DNA from: Oscillospiraceae bacterium
Lineage (GTDB): Bacteria; Bacillota; Clostridia; Oscillospirales; Oscillospiraceae
DNA length: 51,372 nt
Direction: 5' to 3'
Assembly (NCBI GenBank): GCA_022794215.1
Contig: JAAWEH010000005.1
Location: forward strand, 1 to 51,372
The position numbers were made by a program, and so were the translations under genes. The notes beneath the pieces are model-generated. The model saw only the letters and a list, made by a program, of their open reading frames with translations. It was not told the DNA's origin and made no database searches. This document shows, one piece after another, positions 7,321-15,113 of this stretch; positions within the stretch are counted from its first letter, which is position 1; each line of letters begins with the position of its first letter.

Positions 7321-8241
7321 ATGAAAATCATGAAGCAGGCCAACGCCGGCGGGGGCCGGCAGGCTGACGGGGAGGAGCTGGGACTGATCAACCAGCTGGC
7401 ACGGAAGGAGCTGACGGCAGAGGAGGTGTATACCTTTGAGCTGCGGCTGTGCGACAACGAGATTGACCGGGAGTGGGAACGGTTTCCCCGGGAGACCCTG
7501 GAGAGCCTGGGGGAGATGTTTGTGGGAAAGAGCGGGATCTTTGACCACAACTGGTCGGCGGCGGGGCAGAGCGCCCGAATTTACAAGACCCAGGTGGTGG
7601 AGGAAGAGGGAAAGACCACCAAGGCGGGGGATCCGGCCTGTTACCTGAAGGGATGGGCCTATATGCTGCGAACCGAGGGGAACAAGGATCTGATCGCGGA
7701 GATCGAGGGGGGCATCAAGCGGGAGGTCAGCGTGGGCTGCGCGGTGGAGAAGGAGATCTGCTCCATCTGCGGCGGAGAGCTGGGCTCCTGCCGGCACGTG
7801 AAGGGGCGCACCTACAACGGTAAGCTGTGCTGGGGAGAGCTGACAAAGGCCAAGGACGCCTATGAGTGGTCTTTTGTGGCGGTGCCCGCGCAGCCTAAGG
7901 CGGGAGTTATCAAGGGGATGAGCCCCACGCTGAAGGAGATGGCCCGGGGCAGCGGCGCGGCCATGGCGGAGCTGCTGGAGCTGGAAAAGGCTGCTGAGAC
8001 CGGGCGGCGATACCTGGGACAGCTTCGGGATGAGGTGGTGCGGCTCACCGCGGTGAACCAGCCGGAGCTGGATGTGACGGTGGTGCGGTCCATCGCCGGG
8101 AAGCTGGAGGAGGATGAACTGGAGGCGCTGAAGGCCGTTTTTGCCCGACAGGGACGGGAGAGATGGAACGGCGGAGCGCAGCTGACCTATCCGGGGACAG
8201 GAAAGGCGGAGAAGGTCGAGGATGGGGCGTTTCTGGTATAA
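7321..8241 (+). CDS. Capsid maturation protease/scaffold candidate with zinc-ribbon-like insert
   Basis: 306 residues, ATG preceded by GGGAGAG; an upstream in-frame ATG at 7303 is possible. Residues ~30-190 resemble a prohead serine protease: His76 in GIFDHNWS and Ser137 in REVSVG are the expected catalytic pair. Between them and the core end lies a cysteine set C147-x2-C150, C157, C170, which looks like a metal-binding insert and is unusual for this family. The C-terminal ~100 residues are charged and helical, suiting a fused scaffold. Position between portal and capsid supports a role in head assembly. Family identity is inferred, not proven. Positions 7197-7320 before it hold no gene. Confidence 0.68.
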   Translation: MKIMKQANAGGGRQADGEELGLINQLARKELTAEEVYTFELRLCDNEIDREWERFPRETLESLGEMFVGKSGIFDHNWSAAGQSARIYKTQVVEEEGKTTKAGDPACYLKGWAYMLRTEGNKDLIAEIEGGIKREVSVGCAVEKEICSICGGELGSCRHVKGRTYNGKLCWGELTKAKDAYEWSFVAVPAQPKAGVIKGMSPTLKEMARGSGAAMAELLELEKAAETGRRYLGQLRDEVVRLTAVNQPELDVTVVRSIAGKLEEDELEALKAVFARQGRERWNGGAQLTYPGTGKAEKVEDGAFLV

Positions 8242-8280
8242 GCCATTTAAAACGCAAAATGAAAAAAGGAGGATGGAGAG

Positions 8281-8622
8281 ATGAAAGGCAAGGTTTCGTT
8301 TGAGGGGATCGGCGAGGTGGCGGCTACCTTTTACGCCGGAGAGGGCGTGAAGGCGGGACAGGTGGTCAAGGTCAGCGGGGACTCCACTGTGGGGCCCTGT
8401 GCCACCGGGGAGGATTTCTGCGGTGTGGCAGGCCAGGTCAGAGACGGCTGCGTCGGGGTGCAGGTGGAGGGCTTTGCCCAGGTTTCCTGCAGCGACAGCA
8501 CGGTGACGGTGGGCCGGGTGGCTCTGGTTTCCGACGGCAACGGTGGTGTAAAGAAGGGTGAGGGCCGGGAATATCTGGTGGTGACTGACGACGGCGCCGG
8601 CACCATCACCATCAAAATGTAA
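8281..8622 (+). CDS. Capsid decoration/stabilising protein-like
   Basis: 113 residues rich in Gly, Val and Thr with regular beta-strand spacing, no charged helices and a C-terminal TITIKM strand. Small beta-barrel proteins of this kind immediately upstream of the major capsid gene usually coat or stabilise the head. AAAGGAGG precedes the ATG. There is no motif that would prove the function; position and fold class carry the call. Confidence 0.68.
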   Translation: MKGKVSFEGIGEVAATFYAGEGVKAGQVVKVSGDSTVGPCATGEDFCGVAGQVRDGCVGVQVEGFAQVSCSDSTVTVGRVALVSDGNGGVKKGEGREYLVVTDDGAGTITIKM

Positions 8623-8634
8623 GGAGGAATCGAG

Positions 8635-9666
8635 ATGGGGTATCATTTTGACGATCTGAAGCTGGACAAGGGTATGTATTCTGTGGCAGGCAAGAGCTTT
8701 ACCAGTGTGCTGGAGGGAGAGGATCCCTCGGAGCGGTACAAGGGTACGGCTTTGGAGGGACTGGACGCCTATCAGCGGCAGCTCAAACGCTTTGACATTA
8801 AGGTCAAGGGGATGGGCAGCGATGTGGTGGACAAGTTTTTCCAGTCGGCTCAGTCTGCGGTGCTGTTTCCGGAGTACATTGCCCGGAGCGTGAAGCAGGG
8901 CATGGAGGAGGCGGATCTGCTGCCCAGCATTACCGCGGCGGTGACCAACATTGAGGGGCTGGACTACCGCTCTATCACCTCCGTGCCCGACAAGAGCAAA
9001 AAGGAGCTGCGCCGGGTGGAGGAGGGTACCAGCATCCCCCAGACCCAGGTGAAGACCCAGGAGAACCTGGTGAAGCTCCACAAGCGGGGACGGATGCTGG
9101 TGTGCTCCTATGAGGCTATCCGGTATCAGAAGCTGGATCTGTTCTCGGTGGCGCTGCGGCAGATGGGCGCCCACATCAGCCGGCAGCTGCTGGAGGACGC
9201 CATTGACGTGCTGGAAAACGGCGACGGGAACGACAACGCCGCCCAGAAACTGAAGGTGGGCACTGCGCCCATGGGCGGTACGGCCGGAAAGCTGAGCTAC
9301 GGCGATTTGGTGGATTTCTGGGCCCAATTTGACCCCTATGAGATGAATACCCTGCTTGTGAGCGGGGATGTGATGCTTCAGCTTTTGAAGATGGAGGAGC
9401 TGCAGAACCCCCTGACGGGTCTGAACTTCCAGGGAACGGGAAAACTGCAGAGTCCTCTGGGAGCCAACCTGCTGCGGACAGCGGCGCTGGGCAGCGGAAA
9501 GCTCATCGGTTTGGACAAGCGGTATGCCCTGGAGATGGTAAAGTCCGGGGATGTGCTGGTGGAGTACGACAAGCTGATCGACCGACAGCTGGAACGGGCG
9601 GCGGTGACCAGCGTGGTGGGCTTTGCCAAAGTGTTCCCGGAGGCCTGCAAGGTGCTGACGGTGTAA
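8635..9666 (+). CDS. Phage major capsid protein
   Basis: 343 residues with a strong AAGGAGGAA ribosome site, as expected for the most abundant protein of the cluster. Sequence features fit an HK97-fold, PBSX XkdG-like capsid: a helical N-terminal arm, the central VTNIEGLDYRSITSVPD segment, MNTLLVSGDVMLQLLKM, and a C-terminal TSVVGFAKVFPEACKVLTV strand/helix. No separate long scaffold domain is fused to it. Location between decoration and connector genes is canonical. Confidence 0.85.
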   Translation: MGYHFDDLKLDKGMYSVAGKSFTSVLEGEDPSERYKGTALEGLDAYQRQLKRFDIKVKGMGSDVVDKFFQSAQSAVLFPEYIARSVKQGMEEADLLPSITAAVTNIEGLDYRSITSVPDKSKKELRRVEEGTSIPQTQVKTQENLVKLHKRGRMLVCSYEAIRYQKLDLFSVALRQMGAHISRQLLEDAIDVLENGDGNDNAAQKLKVGTAPMGGTAGKLSYGDLVDFWAQFDPYEMNTLLVSGDVMLQLLKMEELQNPLTGLNFQGTGKLQSPLGANLLRTAALGSGKLIGLDKRYALEMVKSGDVLVEYDKLIDRQLERAAVTSVVGFAKVFPEACKVLTV

Positions 9667-9676
9667 GAGGGGGGCG

Positions 9677-9711
9677 GCCCGCGGCGGCCTGGACAGCAGG
9701 CTACCGCGGGC
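9677..9711 (+). promoter_or_regulatory. Strong stem-loop after the capsid gene
   Basis: GCCCGCGG (9677-9684) pairs perfectly with CCGCGGGC (9704-9711). There is no T-run after it, so it is more likely an mRNA-stability or partial-attenuation element that raises capsid transcript over the downstream connector and tail genes (inference) than a full terminator. Confidence 0.5.
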
Positions 9712-9772
9712 GAAGGCCCCTTGTATAGCTGCGGTTCCTGGAGGGTTTGCCGGGACGGTTGGAGGGAGAAGA

Positions 9773-10114
9773 ATGGAAGAAATTTTGAAATTGGCGGCTG
9801 CCTTGGGGAAGGTGGAGGAGACGGAGGAGCTTTCTCTGCTTTGCACCGCGGCGGTGGAGGAGCTGCGGGGATTGCTGCGGGACGGAGTGCAGGCAGAGGA
9901 GTGCGGCGCGGCCTTTGTGCTGGCAGCGGCTTGGATGGCTTTGGCGGGGCTGGATACGGCAGGGGATGACGTGGAGAGCTTTACCGCCGGGGAGGTGTCC
10001 ATCCGCCGGGGAGAGAGCGGCGTCCGGCGGAAGGAACTGCGGATGCAGGCCATGGAGGTAATGAAGCCCTGGCTTCGGGATGAGGGATTTATATTCCGGG
10101 GGGTGCGGGGTTGA
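9773..10114 (+). CDS. Head-tail connector (adaptor-type) protein
   Basis: 113 residues, mainly helical, with RESGVRRKELRMQAMEVMKP near the C-terminus. Short helical proteins directly after the capsid gene are usually the adaptor ring below the portal (YqbG/gp6-like). GGAGGGAG precedes the ATG. Its stop overlaps the next start (TGATG). Identity rests on position and fold. Confidence 0.65.
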   Translation: MEEILKLAAALGKVEETEELSLLCTAAVEELRGLLRDGVQAEECGAAFVLAAAWMALAGLDTAGDDVESFTAGEVSIRRGESGVRRKELRMQAMEVMKPWLRDEGFIFRGVRG

Positions 10115-10446
10115 TGGACGGGAGGGCCTGGAGGATCCTTTTGGGGCGGTATGGACAGAGGATAACGCTGCTTCGGGGGGAGGAGGAAGCCCCGGTGAGG
10201 GCTTTTTTTCAGCCAGTTGGAGAGAAGGCTCCCGGTCAGGAGCCGACCCCTTTGGGGGTGACGCCCAGGGGGTGCTACCTCTATCTGGGGCCGGCGGAGG
10301 AGACGCTGGAGGATGTGGAGGAGCTGATCTGGGAAGGGCGGTCCTTCTGTATTCTGCGCCACCGGGGGTTTCCGGTGGGAGATGGGATGGTTTACCGGTG
10401 GGCCATATGCCAGGAGCTGGATGAGAGAGCCGGGGTGAGGGCATGA
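10114..10446 (+). CDS. Head-closure/stopper-type phage protein
   Basis: 110 residues, with the central segment GVTPRGCYLYLGPAEETL and ELIWEGRSFCILRHRGFPVG, suggestive of the beta-rich head-completion proteins found second after the capsid (YqbH/SPP1 gp16-like). The start at 10114 overlaps the preceding stop and the stop overlaps the next start, consistent with translational coupling. Assignment is from position. Confidence 0.6.
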   Translation: MDGRAWRILLGRYGQRITLLRGEEEAPVRAFFQPVGEKAPGQEPTPLGVTPRGCYLYLGPAEETLEDVEELIWEGRSFCILRHRGFPVGDGMVYRWAICQELDERAGVRA

Positions 10447-10934
10447 AAGGGCTGCTGGAGCTGGGACAGGCCCTGGCGGAGCACCTGCGGGAGCAGGGTG
10501 TGGAGGCGGTGACGGCCTGGACGCCGGAGAGGCGGCTGCGGCCGGGCCGGGCGGTGGTGGCCGTGTCCCTGCGGAAGCTGGAGAGCGGGCCCCCGGGGTT
10601 TCAAAATTACCTGGGGGAGCGCTACAACCAGGAGACGGAACAGTGGGAGGAGCTCTACGGGAAAAAGGTGGAGCTGACTTTCGGACTGGATGTGTATGCG
10701 GCCACGGCCCAAGAGGTTCAGGCGGGGCTGGAGGTTTTGGGAACGGCTTTGGAGCAGAGGGGAGCGGCCGGGATGGCGCCGGTGGAGCTCTCGGCGGGAG
10801 AGACGGAGTACCAGAGTGAGAGCAGACGGTATGTTTGCCCGGTGCAGGCCAGGTTTTCCGCCTGGGCCACGGCGGTGAGCCGGGGAGAGGGAGAGTTCCT
10901 GGACTTTGAGGTGAGAGGAGAGAGTGAAGGATGA
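10443..10934 (+). CDS. Tail terminator/completion-type protein
   Basis: 163 residues, located immediately before the sheath gene, the usual place for the tail terminator (gpU/YqbJ-like) that caps the tube and binds the head. A mixed alpha/beta pattern (KKVELTFGLDVYAATAQEVQ) fits that fold. ATGA overlaps join it to both neighbours. No diagnostic motif is visible. Confidence 0.6.
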   Translation: MKGLLELGQALAEHLREQGVEAVTAWTPERRLRPGRAVVAVSLRKLESGPPGFQNYLGERYNQETEQWEELYGKKVELTFGLDVYAATAQEVQAGLEVLGTALEQRGAAGMAPVELSAGETEYQSESRRYVCPVQARFSAWATAVSRGEGEFLDFEVRGESEG

Positions 10935-11950
10935 ATGTGACGGAGCATCAGAGACCGGGGGTGTACTCGGTATATGACGCATCCTCCGCGGTGAGCAGCC
11001 GGACGGGGGGCAAGGCCGTGGGGATCGCGGCGGTATGCGGCAAGGGGACGGCAGGACAGGTGGAGACACTGACCAGCTATGAACAGGCGGCAGGGCTCTT
11101 TGGCCGGGAGGAGACACTGAGCAAGCTGGTTCAGCTTTTGCTGCGCAACGGGGCATCCAAGGTATACGCAGCGCCGGTGGCGGATGAGAAGGGATATGAG
11201 ACTGCCTTTGCCGCGCTGGAAAGGGTGGAGGATGTGGCTGTGGCAGTCTGCGACAGTGACAGCCTGACGGTGCAGCAAAGTCTGAGAGACAGTGTGAAGC
11301 AGGCCAGCGAGAACCGCAGAGAGCGGCTGGCGGTGGTATGCGGCGGACAGGGAGCCGCCATGGAGGAGCTGATCCGACGGGCGGAGGAGCTGAACTGCGA
11401 GCGGGTGGTGCTGGTTCCCGGTGGGGCGGAGGCGGCCGCCGCTGTGGCAGGGGCCATTGCCGGAGAGAGCGACCCTGCGGCGCCCCTGAGCGGCGTGGAA
11501 CTGAAGGGGGCTGCCGACCTGGAGGAGCAGTGGAGCGACAATGAGATTGACCAGCTGGTGCTGGGAGGCGTGACGCCCTTGGAGGTCAGGGGCGGCGCGG
11601 CCAGCGTGGTGCGGGGGGTGACAACCCGAACCAAGACGGGCTCTGTCAGCGACGCTACCTGGCGGGAACTGACCACCATCCGGGTGGTGGACAATGTGAT
11701 TCCCGGGCTGCGGAATGCGCTGCGGGCCAGGTTTAGCCGGGCCAAGAATACGGAGCAGGGACGGGGAGCCATCCGAAGCCAGGTCATTGTGGAGCTGGAG
11801 CAGAAGATGGCGGAGGAGATCATCACCGGCTACGATGGGGTGACGGTATCGGCCATGGAGGGGAACCCCACGGTTTGCCTGGTGGAGTTCCGGTTTACGG
11901 TGGCCCACGGGATCAACCAGATCTGGCTGACGGCGCACATTACGGTATAA
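10931..11950 (+). CDS. Contractile tail sheath protein
   Basis: 339 residues. The N-terminus HQRPGVYSVYDASSAV and C-terminus VEFRFTVAHGINQIWLTAHITV are characteristic of XkdK-type sheaths, as is the conserved TTIRVVDNVIPGLRNALRARF segment. Sheath subunits contract to drive the tube through the target envelope. It is shorter than PBSX XkdK (about 466 residues); the middle protrusion domain seems reduced. This gene makes the cluster myovirus-type. Confidence 0.9.
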   Translation: MNVTEHQRPGVYSVYDASSAVSSRTGGKAVGIAAVCGKGTAGQVETLTSYEQAAGLFGREETLSKLVQLLLRNGASKVYAAPVADEKGYETAFAALERVEDVAVAVCDSDSLTVQQSLRDSVKQASENRRERLAVVCGGQGAAMEELIRRAEELNCERVVLVPGGAEAAAAVAGAIAGESDPAAPLSGVELKGAADLEEQWSDNEIDQLVLGGVTPLEVRGGAASVVRGVTTRTKTGSVSDATWRELTTIRVVDNVIPGLRNALRARFSRAKNTEQGRGAIRSQVIVELEQKMAEEIITGYDGVTVSAMEGNPTVCLVEFRFTVAHGINQIWLTAHITV

Positions 11951-12000
11951 TCTGGCAGGGCCGGAGGCAAGGGAGACGGAATGTTTAAGGAGGAAGAGAT

Positions 12001-12390
12001 ATGATCGCAGCGCAGTTTCCGACCAGTGCGGACATTTATCTGGAGCTGAACGGGAAGAAGATGGCGGTGGTGCAAAGCTATTCGGTCACCACCACCAAGA
12101 CAAGCTCTGTGGTGGAGGCCTTCGGGGAGAGCGAGCCGGTGGCGACCATACCGGGGCCCAAGAAGCACACCCTGGTGCTGACACGGCTGTATGCCACCGA
12201 GGAGGCGGCCAAGGAGGGAATGAATTTCCACGATCTGGAGGACTTCAACCTGGTGATCTGCAAGCCGGATCGGAGGATCATCTACTCGGGCTGTCAGTGG
12301 GAGAATCTCAGTGAGTCGGGGAAGCTGGGGGATATGGTGCTGGAGAAGGTGACCATCGTGGCGGCACGGCGAGTGGAGAGCGCACTGTGA
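12001..12390 (+). CDS. Phage tail tube protein (XkdM-like)
   Basis: 129 residues, beta-rich, with FPTSADIYLELNGKKMAVVQ at the N-terminus and the central GPKKHTLVLTRLY strand, as in XkdM-family tube proteins that stack into the inner tube. AAGGAGGAAGAG precedes the ATG. The stop overlaps a GTG start of the chaperone gene. Position directly after the sheath is canonical. Confidence 0.87.
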   Translation: MIAAQFPTSADIYLELNGKKMAVVQSYSVTTTKTSSVVEAFGESEPVATIPGPKKHTLVLTRLYATEEAAKEGMNFHDLEDFNLVICKPDRRIIYSGCQWENLSESGKLGDMVLEKVTIVAARRVESAL

Positions 12391-12806
12391 GAGGCGGGCT
12401 GCTGGGACTGCCCCGGTATAAAAAATTGAACGGGGGATGGAGCCTGCGGCTGTTGTCCGCCTGGGAGGAGCTGGAGTGCCGCCGGGAGGGAGAGGAGCTG
12501 GCAAAGGAGGAGAGGGACGGAGCCCTCTGCGCCAATGCCTGTCTGCTGGCTCGGGCCCTTAGGAAGGACAAAAGCCCCCTTTTTGAGAGCGGGGCGGAGG
12601 TGCTGGAGAAGCTGACGGCCGGGCAGATCGCCTATTTTGCGGGGCTGTGGGCGGCGTTTGACCGGGAGTGTGATCCGGGGCCCTGGGACATGGAGGCGGC
12701 GGACGAGGCAAAAAAAGGCTGGAGCACACGCCTTATGAACGCCTTCAGTGGCGTGTGCTCAAGGCTTTTGGCGCTCTTCCAACGGAGGAGCGGGCGAAGG
12801 CGATGA
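12387..12806 (+). CDS. Tail assembly chaperone, short (G-type) product
   Basis: 139 residues from a GTG start that overlaps the tube stop. A helical chaperone-like protein (WEELECRREGEELAKEERDG) in the slot that precedes tape measures. At codons 109-110 (AAA AAA, 12711-12716) it carries a slip site; ribosomes that do not slip read 29 further codons and stop at 12806. Such proteins bind the tape measure and help tube polymerisation, and are not in the finished tail. Confidence 0.82.
   Translation: MRGGLLGLPRYKKLNGGWSLRLLSAWEELECRREGEELAKEERDGALCANACLLARALRKDKSPLFESGAEVLEKLTAGQIAYFAGLWAAFDRECDPGPWDMEAADEAKKGWSTRLMNAFSGVCSRLLALFQRRSGRRR
12692..12760 (+). promoter_or_regulatory. Programmed -1 ribosomal frameshift cassette
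   Basis: Three elements occur in the right order. GGAGG lies at 12692-12696, 13 bases upstream. The slip heptamer A AAA AAA spans 12710-12716, in phase with the zero frame GCA AAA AAA GGC. After a 5-base spacer comes a perfect 11-bp stem, GAGCACACGCC (12722-12732) with GGCGTGTGCTC (12750-12760), loop 17 bases. This matches the architecture of dnaX-type and tail-chaperone frameshift sites. Confidence 0.88.
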
Positions 12807-13003
12807 GCCACCGGGATTACCTGTGGTGTGCCCTGCATCTGGCCTTGGATGGGGAGGAGGAGCTGGAGAGGCTTTGCCCTTCCTGCCGGATGGAGGCGGA
12901 GGAGAGCCGCTGCCCTGTGTGCGGGGCGGCGGTCAGCGACTGTGGGGAGAACCGGGGGTTTGATATGGAGCGGTTTTTGGAGATGGGGGGCGAGAGGGCT
13001 TGA
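12716..13003 (+). CDS. Frameshift extension of tail chaperone (GT-type product), Cys-rich
   Basis: After slipping back one base at 12716 translation continues RLEHTPYERLQWRVLKAFGA and runs 95 residues to 13003, giving a fusion of about 205 residues with the first 110 codons of the upstream gene. The extension has an independent-looking ATG at 12755 but no good ribosome site there. It contains CPSC and CPVC pairs 9 residues apart plus another Cys, a probable zinc knuckle. G/GT pairs of this sort are conserved in long-tailed phages. Confidence 0.8.
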   Translation, partial: RLEHTPYERLQWRVLKAFGALPTEERAKAMSHRDYLWCALHLALDGEEELERLCPSCRMEAEESRCPVCGAAVSDCGENRGFDMERFLEMGGERA

Positions 13004-13578
13004 CCAACTTTTTGGCGATGGCTTTGGAGCAAGAGGCCGTTAGAGACGTGAGGGAGGAAGAGATCCCGTTTCATTTTCGTTTTGCCGGGAACCGGGCCCT
13101 GGGGGAGCCTTTTGCCCAGAAACAGCCCTCAGACCTTCGGCAAGCGCCGGAGGGGGAGAGGTTTGACTCTCGCCCCCTCTGGGCTTCCCCTCTTAACGAC
13201 CGGGGAAGAGAGCCTGGGAGCTCCATTCTGCCGGATCAATCCCGGAGCTTTTCCGAGAAGAGGATGTTTGCTCCGGGGATTTACACTGCAATGCCGCCGG
13301 TGTTTGACAGGCAAGGGGAGCTGACGGAACGGCTGCAAGGGCTAAGGGCTGAAGGGCAAGGCCAAGGGCCGGAGGGCCGTTCCGATGAGATCCCTTTGCT
13401 GGCGGCGGTTCGGAGAGCGGAGAGGACGGCTTCTTTTGTGCAGAGGTCCGGGAGGAACTTGACGGTCACCTTACCTGAAACGGTGGGGGAGAACGGCGGC
13501 GGGCTGAGTGTGGAGGAGCTGGATCGGGCCGTGGAGAGGGACGCCCGGCGGTATGACGGGGGATTTTCATTGTATTGA
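13000..13578 (+). CDS. Unrecognised 192-residue protein at the tape-measure position
   Basis: The frame starts with TTG overlapping the chaperone stop and encodes 192 residues. It lacks what a tape measure normally shows: hundreds of residues of coiled coil and hydrophobic transmembrane-like patches. It is polar, rich in Arg, Gly and Pro (for example GLRAEGQGQGPEGRSDE), with a more ordered C-terminus (SGRNLTVTLPETV ... ERDARRYDGGFSLY). If it is a tape measure, about 1.5 angstrom per residue predicts a tail of no more than about 29 nm. It may instead be an internally deleted tape measure or an unrelated protein. An initiation site other than TTG is not obvious. Confidence 0.55.
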   Translation: MTNFLAMALEQEAVRDVREEEIPFHFRFAGNRALGEPFAQKQPSDLRQAPEGERFDSRPLWASPLNDRGREPGSSILPDQSRSFSEKRMFAPGIYTAMPPVFDRQGELTERLQGLRAEGQGQGPEGRSDEIPLLAAVRRAERTASFVQRSGRNLTVTLPETVGENGGGLSVEELDRAVERDARRYDGGFSLY

Positions 13579-13589
13579 GGAGGGGGAGC

Positions 13590-14168
13590 ATGGAGCTTGC
13601 ACCCATGAAATATAAGGACTTTACCTGGCCCCACAATCCCAGAACCTACACCATTGAATACCGGCGGGAGATGGGAGTACATAAGGTGCCTTTTGGCCGG
13701 TATCATATGCAGGATCTGGGGCTCACCCGACGGGTGATGAAGGGGGAAGGGGAGTTCGTGGGCCCGGGGGCCTATGAGCAGTTTAAGGCGTTGGCGGCGG
13801 TGTTTTACAGCGATGGACCGGGGGCGCTGATCCATCCGGTGTGGCAGGCGGCCAATGTGTATTTTGTGGAGCTTTCCCTGAGTCAAGAACCCCGGCGGGA
13901 TTATGTGAGGTATACCTTTACATTTTGGGAGAGCTATGACGGGTACAAAGCCTATGCCAGAAAAGAGGAGGATCCAGAGGGCGAGAGGATGGCGGCAACA
14001 GAGGGCGGCGTCTCGGGTGAAGAGCTGTGGCACACGGTGGCCAGGGGGGAGAGCCTTTGGAAGATCGCCCGGGATCATGGGGTGGAATTGACCCAGATCA
14101 TTGCCCGGAATCCCCAGATCAAGAATCCCAACCTGATCCATGTGGGAGAGAAGGTGCGGGTGAAATGA
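13590..14168 (+). CDS. LysM-containing tail/baseplate protein (XkdP/gpX-like)
   Basis: 192 residues from the ATG at 13590 with GAGGAGGGGGAG upstream. Residues ~1-120 are beta-rich (FTWPHNPRTYTIEYRREMGV); the last ~45 residues are a LysM domain: WHTVARGESLWKIARDHGVE, then IIARNPQIKNPNLIHVGEKV. In contractile tails this protein joins tube to baseplate hub, with LysM probably gripping the hub. Its stop overlaps the next start. Confidence 0.85.
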   Translation: MELAPMKYKDFTWPHNPRTYTIEYRREMGVHKVPFGRYHMQDLGLTRRVMKGEGEFVGPGAYEQFKALAAVFYSDGPGALIHPVWQAANVYFVELSLSQEPRRDYVRYTFTFWESYDGYKAYARKEEDPEGERMAATEGGVSGEELWHTVARGESLWKIARDHGVELTQIIARNPQIKNPNLIHVGEKVRVK

Positions 14169-15100
14169 TGAAGGGATATTTGCTGACGGCAGAGGGGGAG
14201 AAGATCTGGCTGCCGCCTTTCTCCGGCTGGAGGCTGAGGCGAACCGGATCGGTTCCCTGTGACAGCTTTGAGGGGAACTGTCCCTGGGATGGGGGAGTGG
14301 AGAGCGCCCTTGATAGGGCCTGCCGGCTGATCGTGGAGCAGGAGGGGGCGCGGAGGTTTACCGGCGTGCTGGATGAGTATGAGATATGCTGGGATGAGAC
14401 GGGGGGAGAGCTGACGGTGTCGGGCCGGGGACTGGCGGCGCTGCTGCTGGACAATGAGGCCAGGGGGCAGGATTACCAGGTGGCGACCCTGAAGGATATT
14501 CTCCGCGACCATGTGGAGCCCTACGGGGTGCCGGTGGGCCGGGTTGGGGAGCTGGCGGCGGTGCCGGGGTTTTCCGTGAGCAGCGGGGAGAGCGAGTGGC
14601 AGGTGCTGTATGACTTTGCCCGGTATCACAACGGGGTGCAGCCCCGGCTGGACGCTTGGGGAAGTCTGACGGTGGAGGCCGGGGACGGCGGAAAGACGGT
14701 CTTGGTGGACGACCGAAGCGGCGTTATGGCGGTACGCTGGAGGGACAAGCGGTATGGGGTATGCTCGGAGATCCTGATACAGGATCGGAAACGGCTGGGA
14801 GTGCAGAGGATAACCAATGATCCATTTATAGCCCAGGGCGGGCAGAGGAGACAGGTGATGACCCAGCCGGGAAAAGGAGCCTATCAGGGGCTGCGCTATT
14901 CCGGGCAGTTTCAGCTGGATCGGTCGGCGGAGGAGCGGTTCCGGGCGGAGATAACCCTGCCGGGGAGCTACTTTTGTGAGCCGGGGGATCAGGTGTCTCT
15001 GCGTCTGACCCGGCCGGCCATTCGGGGGGTATGGACGGTACAGGAGACGGAGGCTGTGCTGGACAAAAAGGGCCAGCGGGTAAAGCTGACCCTGGGATAA
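14165..15100 (+). CDS. Tail hub protein (XkdQ/YqbQ, gpD-like)
   Basis: 311 residues starting MMKGYLLTAEGEKIWLPPFS at overlapping ATGATG. The arrangement of small beta-barrels, with VSSGESEWQVLYDFARYHNG in the middle and TRPAIRGVWTVQETEAVLD at the end, matches the late-control-gene-D/XkdQ hub family that forms the trimeric centre of the baseplate. In operon between LysM protein and spike. Confidence 0.82.
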   Translation: MMKGYLLTAEGEKIWLPPFSGWRLRRTGSVPCDSFEGNCPWDGGVESALDRACRLIVEQEGARRFTGVLDEYEICWDETGGELTVSGRGLAALLLDNEARGQDYQVATLKDILRDHVEPYGVPVGRVGELAAVPGFSVSSGESEWQVLYDFARYHNGVQPRLDAWGSLTVEAGDGGKTVLVDDRSGVMAVRWRDKRYGVCSEILIQDRKRLGVQRITNDPFIAQGGQRRQVMTQPGKGAYQGLRYSGQFQLDRSAEERFRAEITLPGSYFCEPGDQVSLRLTRPAIRGVWTVQETEAVLDKKGQRVKLTLG

Positions 15101-15113
15101 GGGGGAGAGACAG

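Noticed and set aside
12710-12716. Treating the A7 run as a sequencing error that splits one chaperone gene
   Set aside because: The upstream ribosome-like site, correct phase, spacer and perfect stem make a programmed frameshift much more likely.
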